Assembly (NCBI GenBank): GCA_910584435.1
Contig: CAJUAP010000008.1
Span: 26,482-90,481, forward strand
From: an uncultured Acetatifactor sp.
Lineage (GTDB): Bacteria > Bacillota > Clostridia > Lachnospirales > Lachnospiraceae
Direction of reading: 5' to 3'
Length of the DNA: 64,000 nucleotides
The notes beneath the pieces are model-generated. The model did not search any database and was not told the DNA's origin. It saw only the letters and a program-made list of their open reading frames with translations. Position numbers and translations under genes: made by a program. Shown here piece after piece: positions 47,534 through 55,797 of the stretch (position 1 is its first letter; each line of letters begins with the position of its first letter).

Positions 47534-48535
47534 GTGGAGGAGATTGATTTTGTCATAACCTGGGTGGACGGACAGGATGAGGCGTGGCGGAGGGAAAAGG
47601 CCAGGTATGTTTCTGACAGCAAAAAGGTTGACGCCGGCGAAGAGCGGTACCGGGATTGGGAGCTTCTGAAATTCTGGTTTCGAGGGGTGGAAAAGTTTGC
47701 ACCCTGGGTGAGGAAGGTACATTTTATCACCTGGGGGCACCTTCCCAAGTGGCTGGATACCAATCACCCCAGGCTGCATATTGTACGTCACGAAGATTAT
47801 ATTCCCCAGGAATTCCTGCCTGTGTTTAATTCTAATGTATTGGAAATTTATATGTACAGGATAGAGGGATTGTCGGAGCGGTTTGTGTATTTTAATGATG
47901 ATATGATGTTGACAGGGAAGGTGGAACCTGACTTTTTTTTCTTTCGGGGGAAACCTTGTGATATGCTGGCTTTCCAGCCGGTGGTAGCCAACCCGGCGAA
48001 TCCCGTGATGTCCCATTTATTCCTGAACAACACGCTGGTGCTGGCAAAATATTTTGATAAACGGGAAAATGTGCGCAGACATCCGGGGAATTATTTTAAA
48101 ATCGGGTATCCTCCGTTGTATTTCTTCTATAATCTACTGGAAATGGCATTTCCGCTGTATTCCGGTTTTTATACAGTGCATGGACCTTTTTCGTTTTTAA
48201 AAGGTACGTTTGAAGAGGTTTGGGAGAAGGAAGAGGAAGCTTTGGTGAGAATGTCCGCCAATCGTTTCCGCAGCGAAGATGATTTGATGATTTATTTGTT
48301 CCGTGAATGGCAGAAGCTGACAGGGAATTTCCACGCGAAAAATATGCACAGAGATTTCTGTTATTATAATCTGTCGGATGAAAATAGAAAACTGGAAGCG
48401 GACATCAGGAGGCAGAAGCATAAAGTGATTTGTATCAATGACGGCAAAGTGAAGGGTGATTTTGAGCGCATTAAGGAGGGACTCAGGGATGCATTTCTTC
48501 AGATACTGCCGCAGCAGTGTTCTTTTGAAGTATGA
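47534..48535 (+). CDS. Stealth-family sugar-phosphate transferase
   Basis: A 333-residue protein with the Stealth conserved regions: CR1 IDFVITWVDGQDEAWR, CR2 spanning RYRDWELLKFWFRGVEKFAP, VRKVHFITWGHLPKWLD and FVYFNDDMML, then a GPFSFLKGT segment and a C-terminal region. Stealth proteins transfer hexose-1-phosphate to make phosphodiester-linked capsule or wall polymers, and are related to GlcNAc-1-phosphotransferase. GTG 47534 is chosen since GGAGG lies 7 nt upstream and CR1 begins right there. It suggests phosphodiester linkages in the locus product. Confidence 0.92.
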   Translation: MEEIDFVITWVDGQDEAWRREKARYVSDSKKVDAGEERYRDWELLKFWFRGVEKFAPWVRKVHFITWGHLPKWLDTNHPRLHIVRHEDYIPQEFLPVFNSNVLEIYMYRIEGLSERFVYFNDDMMLTGKVEPDFFFFRGKPCDMLAFQPVVANPANPVMSHLFLNNTLVLAKYFDKRENVRRHPGNYFKIGYPPLYFFYNLLEMAFPLYSGFYTVHGPFSFLKGTFEEVWEKEEEALVRMSANRFRSEDDLMIYLFREWQKLTGNFHAKNMHRDFCYYNLSDENRKLEADIRRQKHKVICINDGKVKGDFERIKEGLRDAFLQILPQQCSFEV

Positions 48536-48670
48536 ACGGAATGAAGATTTTCTAAGTCATTCCGGGAAGAATTGCCTGCGGCAATTCTTCTAAGCGTGTC
48601 CTTTGTGCTTTGTTTGCACCGAGTCTATAGATTGTTTGCACCGACTGCATCGGCATGTCTGGAAGTGTGA
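48536..48670 (+). repeat. Two hairpins and a short dispersed repeat after the Stealth gene
   Basis: CGGAATGA (48537-48544) pairs with TCATTCCG (48557-48564); AAGAATTGCC (48567-48576) pairs with GGCAATTCTT (48580-48589) as a 10-bp stem with a 3-nt loop. TCGGCATGTCTGGAAGTGTG (from 48650) equals the copy at 12882. No T run follows either hairpin. Nothing coding is seen up to 48728. Confidence 0.6.
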
Positions 48671-48728
48671 GGGAAAGGGGCATGTGTGGAGTGGACAGTA
48701 ATGTAACATTGAGCCGGGAGGAAGGATT

Positions 48729-51608
48729 GTGGCAGAAAGTCTCGACAGGAGCAGAACGGAATATTCCGCGCGAAATACTACGGTGGCTATGGCGGCCAGA
48801 GTTGCGGCTATTCTGGCAGGGTATTTTACCAGAGTGGTATTTACGCATACGCTCAGTGAGGATTATGTAGGAATTAACGGATTATTTACAGATATTTTGA
48901 ATGTGCTGGCGCTCTCGGAGCTGGGGGTGGGAACAGCGATTACATATGCGCTGTATAAGCCTGTTTCGGAAAAAAATGTGGAAGAGCAGAAGTCTCTGAT
49001 GAGGATGTACCGTCAGTTTTACAGAATTGTGGCGGCCATTGTCCTTGTGGGTGGGCTGCTTGTGATTCCTTTTATGGATGTGCTGATTAAAAATCAGACA
49101 CAGGTGGAGCATTTGACGGTGATTTACCTGATGTATCTGATGAATGCCGTAATATCATATCTATTGATTTATAAGAGAACTTTGATAGATGCACACCAGC
49201 TCAGTTATATCGGGGTAATGTATCAGACGGTGTTTCTGCTGATACAGAATGCGGTGCAGGTGCTGGTTCTTCTATGTACACGGAATTTCTTCTTTTTCGT
49301 ATCCGTGATGATTCTCTGTACGCTGGCCAATAATATCTGTATTTCCCTTAAAGCGGACAGGCTTTATCCCTGTTTACGGGAAAGAGAAGTGCAAGAGCTT
49401 CCCGGAGAAGAGAAGCGGTCTATCTATCGGAATATACGTGCTATGCTGATGCATAAAATCGGGAATGTTATTGTGAATAACACGGATAATCTGCTGCTCT
49501 CATCTCTGGTAGGGATTGTCAGTGTCAGCAAGTATTCCAATTATTTCCTGATGATTGGTTCTGTGCGTCAAGTGCTGAATCAGATGTTTCAGGGAATTAC
49601 TGCCAGTGTGGGTAATCTGGGCGTGGAAGAGGGACGGGAACGGATCAGGAAAATTTTTGAGGCTTCTTTTTTTATGGGACAATGGATGTTCGGGCTGGCA
49701 GCCATTTGTCTATTTGAATTGGTTGATATTTTTGTGCAGATTAGTTTTGGTACGCAGTATGTGTTTACGCGTGATATAACATTGGTATTGTGTCTGAATT
49801 TTTATTTTACGGGAATGCGGCAGGCGGTTTTGGTCTTCCGGGATTCTATGGGGCTGTTTCGTTATGACAGGTATAAGTCATTGGCAGAGGCGGCGATTAA
49901 TTTGGTGGTATCCATTCTATTGGGGCGGAAAATGGGGACTTTGGGGATTTTTCTGGGAACATTGGTGAGTACGATTACAACGTCCTTATGGGTGGAACCT
50001 TATATGCTGTATAAGCATCGGCTGAAAATATCTTCCAGGGGCTTCTTTTTGCGTTATATTCAGTATGCCTGTGTGACTTTTCTGCTGTGGACGGGGGAGG
50101 ATTTACTGTGCCGATATATGCTCGGAGGCAATGATGTGTCAGGCCGATGCAGTACAGGAATGCTGTGGCAGGTATGCTGTCTGAAGCTGGCGGTATGCTT
50201 CACTGTCACAAATCTGGTGTATTTGCTGATATATCACCGAACCAGGGAATTTCGGCTGCTGGTGCGTAAGGCGTACAGGATACTGCAGCAGAAACTACAG
50301 CGGAGAGACGGGGGTTCTGCCAAGGTCTGCAAGGTGGATGAGAAGGAGAAATCAGACCGGAAGAAGGAGGGGCTTCAGAAGGAGAACGGCGAGGCAGAAC
50401 ACTGCATGGATGGCACGGAATTTACGCAGGAGGGAGAGCTGCTCCTGTCTCTGCTTCGGGGGAATTCCGTATCGGGAGTGTTATCTGCGGGACTGCATGT
50501 GGACTGGGATAAATTAGTTGTAATGGCGCAGCGTCATGGTGTGCTGCCGCTTCTGTATGATTCTGCAGCTGTGCAGGGAAAATATGCCGTACCGGAGGAG
50601 GTGCAGAGGAAAACGGCAGCAGCAGCACGGAAAACAGTGCTGCAGAGCTATCGTCTGCTTTTTCTGTGCAAGTATCTGATTGGCAGATTGGAAGAGGCCT
50701 GCATTCCTGTTATTTTACTAAAAGGTGTGGGGACGGCATCTTATTATCCCACACCGGAGTTGAGGAAATCAGGAGATGTGGACTTGCTCCTGACAGCGCC
50801 GGAGAAACTGGAGGCGGCATGTGAGGTGTTGGAGGCATGCGGCTGTGCAATACAGAAGAAACAGATTACTTTACATCATGTAGTATTTGTTTCAGAGGGA
50901 AGCATTACAATTGAACTTCATACCATGATGGCAGAGCCTTTTGATAACAACAGAATGAACAGATACTTACAGAGTAAGCTGTCTGAATGTCAGGCCCACA
51001 TGGTAAGGGCGGATGTGATGGGGGTGCCGCTGCCCGTTTTGGCGCCGGGATATCATGCCTATGAGCTTTTGATTCATATGCTGCAGCATTTTCTCCGGGC
51101 AGGCTTCGGATTAAAGCTATTGTATGACTGGGTGATGTTCTGGAATCATGATGTAGATATGTCAGAGAAGGAACAATATCTTGTGCTTGTGGAGGAAAGC
51201 GGGATTAAGGGTTTTTCGGATATGGTAACGTCCGTCTGCTGCAGATATTTAGGGCTTTCATGGGAGAAAGTGCAATGGATGAAGATTTCTATGGAAGAAA
51301 CGGCCATGCATGATTTTATGGCTGACGTTTTGGAGGCAGAGGAGTTCGGAAGATCCGAGTCTGAGCGTATGGTATCCCTGCGTAATGGGGGACTGTCAGG
51401 GTATGTCAGGGAGTTTCAGCATCAGATGTGCCTGAATTTTCCCAAAGCAAGCAGGTGCTGTCTGTGCTGGCCTGTGTTGTGGTGCATCACCTTAAGCCGG
51501 TTTCTATACAATAATCACAGAATACGGAAAGTTTCCTGCCAGTCCATTCTGAAAAATGCCGGTCAGAGAGGCCGCCTGATTCAGAAGATGAAGTTGTGGA
51601 AACGCTGA
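48729..51608 (+). CDS. Wzx-like flippase fused to an NTP_transf_5-type nucleotidyltransferase
   Basis: 959 residues. The N-terminal ~510 form a MOP-superfamily polysaccharide flippase with about 12-14 helices (EDYVGINGLFTDILNVLALSELGVGTAITYALY is spread over the first loops; YLLIYKRTLIDAHQL). A Lys/Glu-rich linker (about 524-564) joins a C-terminal soluble domain with ILLKGVGTASYYPTPELR and KSGDVDLLL, the signature of uncharacterised nucleotidyltransferases (PF14907), plus conserved His residues (HHVVF, ELHTMM). GTG 48729 follows GGAGG by 7 nt. Flippases move lipid-linked oligosaccharides across the membrane. I know of no common flippase-nucleotidyltransferase fusion. Both halves belong to one uninterrupted frame. 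Confidence 0.85.
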   Translation: MAESLDRSRTEYSARNTTVAMAARVAAILAGYFTRVVFTHTLSEDYVGINGLFTDILNVLALSELGVGTAITYALYKPVSEKNVEEQKSLMRMYRQFYRIVAAIVLVGGLLVIPFMDVLIKNQTQVEHLTVIYLMYLMNAVISYLLIYKRTLIDAHQLSYIGVMYQTVFLLIQNAVQVLVLLCTRNFFFFVSVMILCTLANNICISLKADRLYPCLREREVQELPGEEKRSIYRNIRAMLMHKIGNVIVNNTDNLLLSSLVGIVSVSKYSNYFLMIGSVRQVLNQMFQGITASVGNLGVEEGRERIRKIFEASFFMGQWMFGLAAICLFELVDIFVQISFGTQYVFTRDITLVLCLNFYFTGMRQAVLVFRDSMGLFRYDRYKSLAEAAINLVVSILLGRKMGTLGIFLGTLVSTITTSLWVEPYMLYKHRLKISSRGFFLRYIQYACVTFLLWTGEDLLCRYMLGGNDVSGRCSTGMLWQVCCLKLAVCFTVTNLVYLLIYHRTREFRLLVRKAYRILQQKLQRRDGGSAKVCKVDEKEKSDRKKEGLQKENGEAEHCMDGTEFTQEGELLLSLLRGNSVSGVLSAGLHVDWDKLVVMAQRHGVLPLLYDSAAVQGKYAVPEEVQRKTAAAARKTVLQSYRLLFLCKYLIGRLEEACIPVILLKGVGTASYYPTPELRKSGDVDLLLTAPEKLEAACEVLEACGCAIQKKQITLHHVVFVSEGSITIELHTMMAEPFDNNRMNRYLQSKLSECQAHMVRADVMGVPLPVLAPGYHAYELLIHMLQHFLRAGFGLKLLYDWVMFWNHDVDMSEKEQYLVLVEESGIKGFSDMVTSVCCRYLGLSWEKVQWMKISMEETAMHDFMADVLEAEEFGRSESERMVSLRNGGLSGYVREFQHQMCLNFPKASRCCLCWPVLWCITLSRFLYNNHRIRKVSCQSILKNAGQRGRLIQKMKLWKR

Positions 51609-51612
51609 AGGG

Positions 51613-51640
51613 TATTGAAGAGTGCGCAGCGACTTATAAT
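51613..51640 (+). promoter_or_regulatory. Candidate promoter at the edge of leader repeat copy 2
   Basis: A perfect TATAAT (51635-51640) abuts the repeat; TATTGA (51613-51618) at 16 bp is a fair -35. In copy 3 the same place reads TAAAAT, so the -10 may be part of the repeat itself. Confidence 0.42.
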
Positions 51641-51741
51641 AGTCCGGCTAAGAAATGTCAAGAGGAAATTTAAAACAGTCTCGGAACGGAAGCCCCCATG
51701 CGAGGGGGCAGAAGCGGAGAGACGGAATTCTAAATAGGAGG
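51641..51741 (+). repeat. Structured leader repeat, copy 2 (upstream of the PARG-like gene)
   Basis: Shares the 5' block GTCCGGCTAAGAAATGTCAA, the closing stem GTCTC (51678-51682) with GAGAC (51719-51723), and the 3' end ACGGAATTCTAAATAGGAGG with the other copies. The inner hairpin is replaced by a short GCCCCC (51692-51697) / GGGGGC (51704-51709) stem. It ends 7 nt before the start codon. Confidence 0.7.
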
Positions 51742-51748
51742 AGTCAAT

Positions 51749-52579
51749 ATGGATAGAAAAGCAGTCGCCAGGGAGACAGTGGGTATTATGGAAAGGGGGT
51801 ACTATGAGACAGAGGGGTGCAGATGCTCCATAGGAGAACTTCAGGAGCGTTCCATGCAGGGGAGTTTCCTTATGACACCCGACCAGGGGGAGGCATTGCT
51901 GAGGGAATGGGAAGCATCCGTCATGGACAGTGCCGGGGATCGGCAGTCCGCCGTTGTGGAGACTTGGAATTGTTCTACGGTGGATGCGCTGTTACGGCTG
52001 GCGGCGGAGAAAAAGGAGGGAATAGGTATCCTTAATTTTGCCAGCGCGAAAAATCCCGGAGGCGGATTCTTGAATGGAGCCATGGCGCAGGAAGAAAGTA
52101 TTGCGGCCTCCAGCTGTCTCTATAAGACATTGCTTCTGCATGAAGAATATTATCGCAGAAACCGCGTATGCGGCACGATGATGTATACCAACCATGCAAT
52201 TTATTCGCCGGAAGTGGTATTCTTCCGCGATGGGAAATTCCGGCTGCTGCAGGAACCGGTGACGGCATCCGTGCTGACACTGCCTGCAGTGAATATGGGG
52301 CAGGTGATGCTGCGGGGCGAGAGTGTAGAGCAGGCGGAGCAGGTGATGAAGCGCAGGATGAAACTGTCACTGGCTATCTTCGCAAGACAGAAGAATAAAC
52401 ATTTGATATTGGGAGCCTATGGGTGCGGTGTATTTCGCAATGACCCGAAGAAAATTGCAAAGTGGTGGCAGGAGCTTTTGACGGATTCCTTTGCCGATGT
52501 ATTTGAAACCATTGTATTTGCCGTTCTGGATAATTCGTCCTCCCAGGCTTGCATCAAAGCGTTTCAGGAAATTTTCTGA
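51749..52579 (+). CDS. Bacterial PARG-like (TIGR02452/DUF2263) macrodomain protein
   Basis: A 276-residue protein with the poly(ADP-ribose) glycohydrolase signature GGGFLNGAMAQEE (GGG followed by QEE) in NFASAKNPGGGFLNG, plus LGAYGCGVFRNDP near the C-terminus. Such enzymes hydrolyse ADP-ribose polymers or remove ADP-ribose. No ADP-ribosyltransferase gene is seen nearby. ATG follows AGGAGGAGT supplied by the leader repeat. It sits between the polysaccharide locus and the arabinofuranosidase gene, with no obvious functional partner. Confidence 0.88.
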   Translation: MDRKAVARETVGIMERGYYETEGCRCSIGELQERSMQGSFLMTPDQGEALLREWEASVMDSAGDRQSAVVETWNCSTVDALLRLAAEKKEGIGILNFASAKNPGGGFLNGAMAQEESIAASSCLYKTLLLHEEYYRRNRVCGTMMYTNHAIYSPEVVFFRDGKFRLLQEPVTASVLTLPAVNMGQVMLRGESVEQAEQVMKRRMKLSLAIFARQKNKHLILGAYGCGVFRNDPKKIAKWWQELLTDSFADVFETIVFAVLDNSSSQACIKAFQEIF

Positions 52580-52644
52580 TGCAAGCCGGAGAATACGATA
52601 TGGGCAGGAGCAGATGCCGGGTGAAAAGACCACTGTTGAAAGTC

Positions 52645-54720
52645 CTATAAGGCAGAGCTGCTCTGCAGTGTCAAATCCAGTACGGTTACACTATAGCCGG
52701 GCAGCGTCAGTTCCGGAAGTCCGGAGGGCAGCAGCGTCAGCTTCCTGACAGTGGGAGATACATTTGCGGGCCGGGCATGGGAGTTGACTGCGTTTAATTC
52801 TGCTGACAGTTCGTGCAGTGTACATTCAATGACAGATTTGTCAGTGTGAATGCTTACATTGGCTGTTTGTTCTGCCAGGTTAATCAGTTTTACGTAGAGA
52901 TGCATTCCATCTTCCGACAGCGTGGAGGAATATGTACCCGTGAAGGTTCCGGCCAGCTTTGTATCCGCCAGAGAAGTTCCCACGTGGCAGGAGAACAATT
53001 GCTGTACATAATAGCTGGGAGTGCCGTATACGCTGTCATTGTCAAACCAGATCAGATTGGGCTGCCATTGCTGGCGGCCGGATCTGCCGAACAGGGGTGC
53101 ATAACATGCCATCGCCACATGATCAGCGTTTTTCTCAATGCCGGTGAGGAAGGCAGCTTCGCACAGTGCTGCGTACCAGTTGTTCTCACGTTTCTCAATC
53201 TGGCTGCAGGTATGAGCGGCATATTCTCCGGCAAATACTTTGGGCAGCGAGCGGTCATAATTGTCGTATCTGCAGATATTTTTCAGGAACCATTCAGGGG
53301 ATTTATAAAAATGTTCGTCCACAGCGTAGGCATTGTCTTTGTTGGCGTTCAGCCAGGCATAGGCGGATGCAAAGTCCTCGCCTTCGGAAGTCCAGCCTGC
53401 GGAGGTAATCAGCTTTATCTGCGGGTATTTGGCTGAGATGGCTTTTTGAAAGGCTTCATAGCGTTGAAAGTATACTTCTCCCCATTGCTCGTTTCCAATA
53501 CCGATATATTCCAGACCAAAAGGAGCAGGATGTCCCATTTCGGCACGGATCTGCCCCCATCCGCTGTCAGGAGAGCCATTGGCAAACTCGATCAGATCCA
53601 TCGCATCCTGAATCCATGCGTCCAGCTGTTCCATATCAACCAAGAGTCCTTCATGCCATTGGCAGGTCATACCGGCGTTGACCACAGGGATAGGTTTGGC
53701 GCCGATATCTTCACAGAGCTGGAAATATTCATAGAATCCCAAACCATAGGATTGAAAATAATCTTCCGAAGAACGGCCGTTTAACTGGTATTCTTCCATC
53801 TGCCAGCGGTTCCAGTTGGTGCGGCGGCTGGTCAGATCCCCTATGGTGTCTTTCCAGTTGTACATATTATCGAAACTGCGCCCTTCTACGATACAGCCTC
53901 CCGGAAAGCGCATGAATTTTGGGGAGAGAGCCTGAAGCATTTGTGCCAGATCTTTCCGCAGTCCGTTCTTTCTCCGGCGGAAGGTATCCGCAGGGAACAG
54001 GGAGATCAGGTCAATGTCTGCGCTGCCTTCTCTGCCCAACAGGATTTCAGGATAGACATATTTGCAGTCACCGCAGGCGGTTAGGGTCATGGTATACCTG
54101 GTCCATCCGCGTCCGACCCGCACTAACGAAAGTTTTTTCTCACAGTAAATTTTGCCTTCCTTATCTGCCAGACGGATCAGCAGGGACATGGGCAGGGGAT
54201 TCCTGGCATAACAGGAGAAACGGAATTCCATGCCGTTTTTGACGGCAAGACCCTCCTGGCAGTATCCAAGATTGCGGATGCCGCTGTAAGCACCTCCGGT
54301 CAATCTGGCATAGTTGCCATGGGCATGGCTTAAAGGGAATCTGGTGTTGATGGAAAAATTGCAGTCACCTATGGTTTCCCAGCAGAGTCTGCGCGGATCA
54401 GCCGTTTCCCTGTCATTGCTGTCTCCGGCTGTGCTGCGTGACGTATTGCTGAGACTTGCCTTGCTGCTGCGATTTACTGTATTATCAGGATCTGCATGAC
54501 TGTCACTGCCCGCCGGAATATCATGGAATTCCCTGCGGCTGCAATCGTCCGTCTTCGCATTATTCCTGCTGCGGTCATAATATTCAAAAGAGCGGTTGGC
54601 GATCAACTCCGCGTACAGACCTCCGTCACCGGCATAATTGATATCCTCGAAAAAAATGCCATAGAGCATGGGGCTGACGGAAGAGATTTTATTTGATGTG
54701 TTGATTGTAATTTCTGTCAT
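52645..54720 (-). CDS. Alpha-L-arabinofuranosidase, GH51
   Basis: A 691-residue intracellular glycosidase releasing terminal L-arabinofuranose from arabinan, arabinoxylan or RG-I side chains. Features: N-terminal beta strand region (YGIFFEDINYAGDGGLYAEL), a CBM-like inserted beta domain, the (beta/alpha)8 barrel with the acid/base Glu in IGIGNEQWGEVYFQRYE and the nucleophile Glu in VFAGEYAAH, and a C-terminal beta sandwich. No signal peptide. The reverse-strand start has AAAGGA about 10 nt upstream. It faces the PocR-rhamnose genes from a shared intergenic region. A short variable insert near residues 55-90 (Ser/Asn/Asp-rich) is seen. Confidence 0.93.
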   Translation of the reverse strand: MTEITINTSNKISSVSPMLYGIFFEDINYAGDGGLYAELIANRSFEYYDRSRNNAKTDDCSRREFHDIPAGSDSHADPDNTVNRSSKASLSNTSRSTAGDSNDRETADPRRLCWETIGDCNFSINTRFPLSHAHGNYARLTGGAYSGIRNLGYCQEGLAVKNGMEFRFSCYARNPLPMSLLIRLADKEGKIYCEKKLSLVRVGRGWTRYTMTLTACGDCKYVYPEILLGREGSADIDLISLFPADTFRRRKNGLRKDLAQMLQALSPKFMRFPGGCIVEGRSFDNMYNWKDTIGDLTSRRTNWNRWQMEEYQLNGRSSEDYFQSYGLGFYEYFQLCEDIGAKPIPVVNAGMTCQWHEGLLVDMEQLDAWIQDAMDLIEFANGSPDSGWGQIRAEMGHPAPFGLEYIGIGNEQWGEVYFQRYEAFQKAISAKYPQIKLITSAGWTSEGEDFASAYAWLNANKDNAYAVDEHFYKSPEWFLKNICRYDNYDRSLPKVFAGEYAAHTCSQIEKRENNWYAALCEAAFLTGIEKNADHVAMACYAPLFGRSGRQQWQPNLIWFDNDSVYGTPSYYVQQLFSCHVGTSLADTKLAGTFTGTYSSTLSEDGMHLYVKLINLAEQTANVSIHTDKSVIECTLHELSAELNAVNSHARPANVSPTVRKLTLLPSGLPELTLPGYSVTVLDLTLQSSSAL

Positions 54721-54815
54721 GGGTACGAGTCCTTTCCTGGTTGTTTCTGCCTGTCATGCTTTCATTAACGGCCTGGCAGAGCGGCCTGGTAAATACAGTT
54801 TTTCAGAAAAACAAT

Positions 54816-54848
54816 ATTGATTATATCAATTTAGGGAAATATGGTCAA
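54816..54848 (-). promoter_or_regulatory. Promoter and operator-like palindrome of the arabinofuranosidase gene
   Basis: On the minus strand TTGACC (54843-54848), 17-bp spacer, TATAAT (54820-54825). The -10 lies in a 15-bp palindrome ATTGAT-TAT-ATCAAT (54816-54830), a likely repressor site. The rest of the gap 54721-54970 holds no gene. Confidence 0.7.
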
Positions 54849-54929
54849 TTGCGATTTGCCATTTTGATTTGATAAGGAAAAAAATATACAAAGAAATTTA
54901 CAAAATTCCTGTAATTTTGGTCAGACTTG

Positions 54930-54938
54930 TGTTATACT
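54930..54938 (+). promoter_or_regulatory. Extended -10 promoter of the PocR-domain gene
   Basis: TGT followed by TATACT (54933-54938), 32 bp before the ATG at 54971; the -35 is poor. It faces away from the arabinofuranosidase promoter. Confidence 0.42.
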
Positions 54939-54970
54939 GAATGCAACAGCAAAAAATTGGAGGTTAGACT

Positions 54971-55744
54971 ATGAATATCAAAGATTTCACTGATATGGAA
55001 CAATTTGAGAGAATTATGTCAAATTGGGCGGAAGCTACTGGTCTCGCAACTGTGGCGGTGGGTATGGATGGAAAGTATATTTCACAGTGCTACAATTTTA
55101 CGGATTTTTGTATCAAACTTACAAGAGGAAGCAGCAAGGGTTGTGCCAGATGTGAAAAATGTGACAGAGAGGGAGAGGGTGTATACCATTGTCACGCGGG
55201 TTTGATTGATTTTGGTCTGCCTTTAATGGTGAACGGCGAGAAAGTGGGTTCGGTTATCGGCGGGCAGGTGCTTCCGGAAGCGCCTGATGATGAGAAATTC
55301 CGTCAGGTGGCAAGGGAGATTGGTGTGGACGAGAATCAGTACATAGAGGCACTGCACAGGGTGAATGTGCGTACAGAGAGCGCAATCAAGGCTTCTGCCG
55401 GACTCTTGGGCGATGTGTTAAATAACTTTATCAACGCGGAATATGCCAAGAAGGTAAATGGTGTTATCATTGATAAGCTTTCCAACGGCGTGACCTCCAC
55501 CCATGCATTGGTGGAGCAGATTACTCTTAAGACTGCAGAATTGAAGGCACTGCAGAATAAGCAGAAGATACTGGCGCTGAATGCCAGCATTGAGGCCGCC
55601 AGGGCAGGAGGCGGACAGGGGGCAGGCTTTGCGGTTGTGGCGAAGGAAGTAGGGAAGCTTTCCGAGCAGAGCACTTTGGTGAATAAGGATATTGAAGAGA
55701 TTGTCCGGAAGATATCTGATGCTGTGGAAGCAATGCGGCAGTAA
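54971..55744 (+). CDS. PocR-domain soluble mini-chemoreceptor
   Basis: 257 residues with no membrane helix. The N-terminal ~165 residues form a PocR-type ligand domain with a Cys/His cluster (CARCEKC, YHCHAG at about 57-76). The C-terminal part is a shortened methyl-accepting signalling domain, keeping the hairpin tip region ALNASIEAARAGGGQGAGFAVVAKEVGKLS. PocR domains sense small hydrocarbons or metabolites, often in propanediol or sugar control. Standing right before rhaB, it may sense rhamnose-derived compounds (propanediol or lactaldehyde) and feed into chemotaxis proteins or act as a stand-alone regulator. ATG follows TTGGAGG. Confidence 0.87.
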   Translation: MNIKDFTDMEQFERIMSNWAEATGLATVAVGMDGKYISQCYNFTDFCIKLTRGSSKGCARCEKCDREGEGVYHCHAGLIDFGLPLMVNGEKVGSVIGGQVLPEAPDDEKFRQVAREIGVDENQYIEALHRVNVRTESAIKASAGLLGDVLNNFINAEYAKKVNGVIIDKLSNGVTSTHALVEQITLKTAELKALQNKQKILALNASIEAARAGGGQGAGFAVVAKEVGKLSEQSTLVNKDIEEIVRKISDAVEAMRQ

Positions 55745-55797
55745 TCAGAAGGGGATTGCGTTAATGCGATATTGAAAATGAAGGAGAAAGACAGAAA

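Noticed and set aside
48537..48589. Terminator after the Stealth gene
   Set aside because: Stems are strong but no T run follows, and the flanking modules recur as repeats.
52813..53436. Plus-strand frame of 207 codons
   Set aside because: It lies inside the arabinofuranosidase gene, which has clear catalytic motifs on the other strand.
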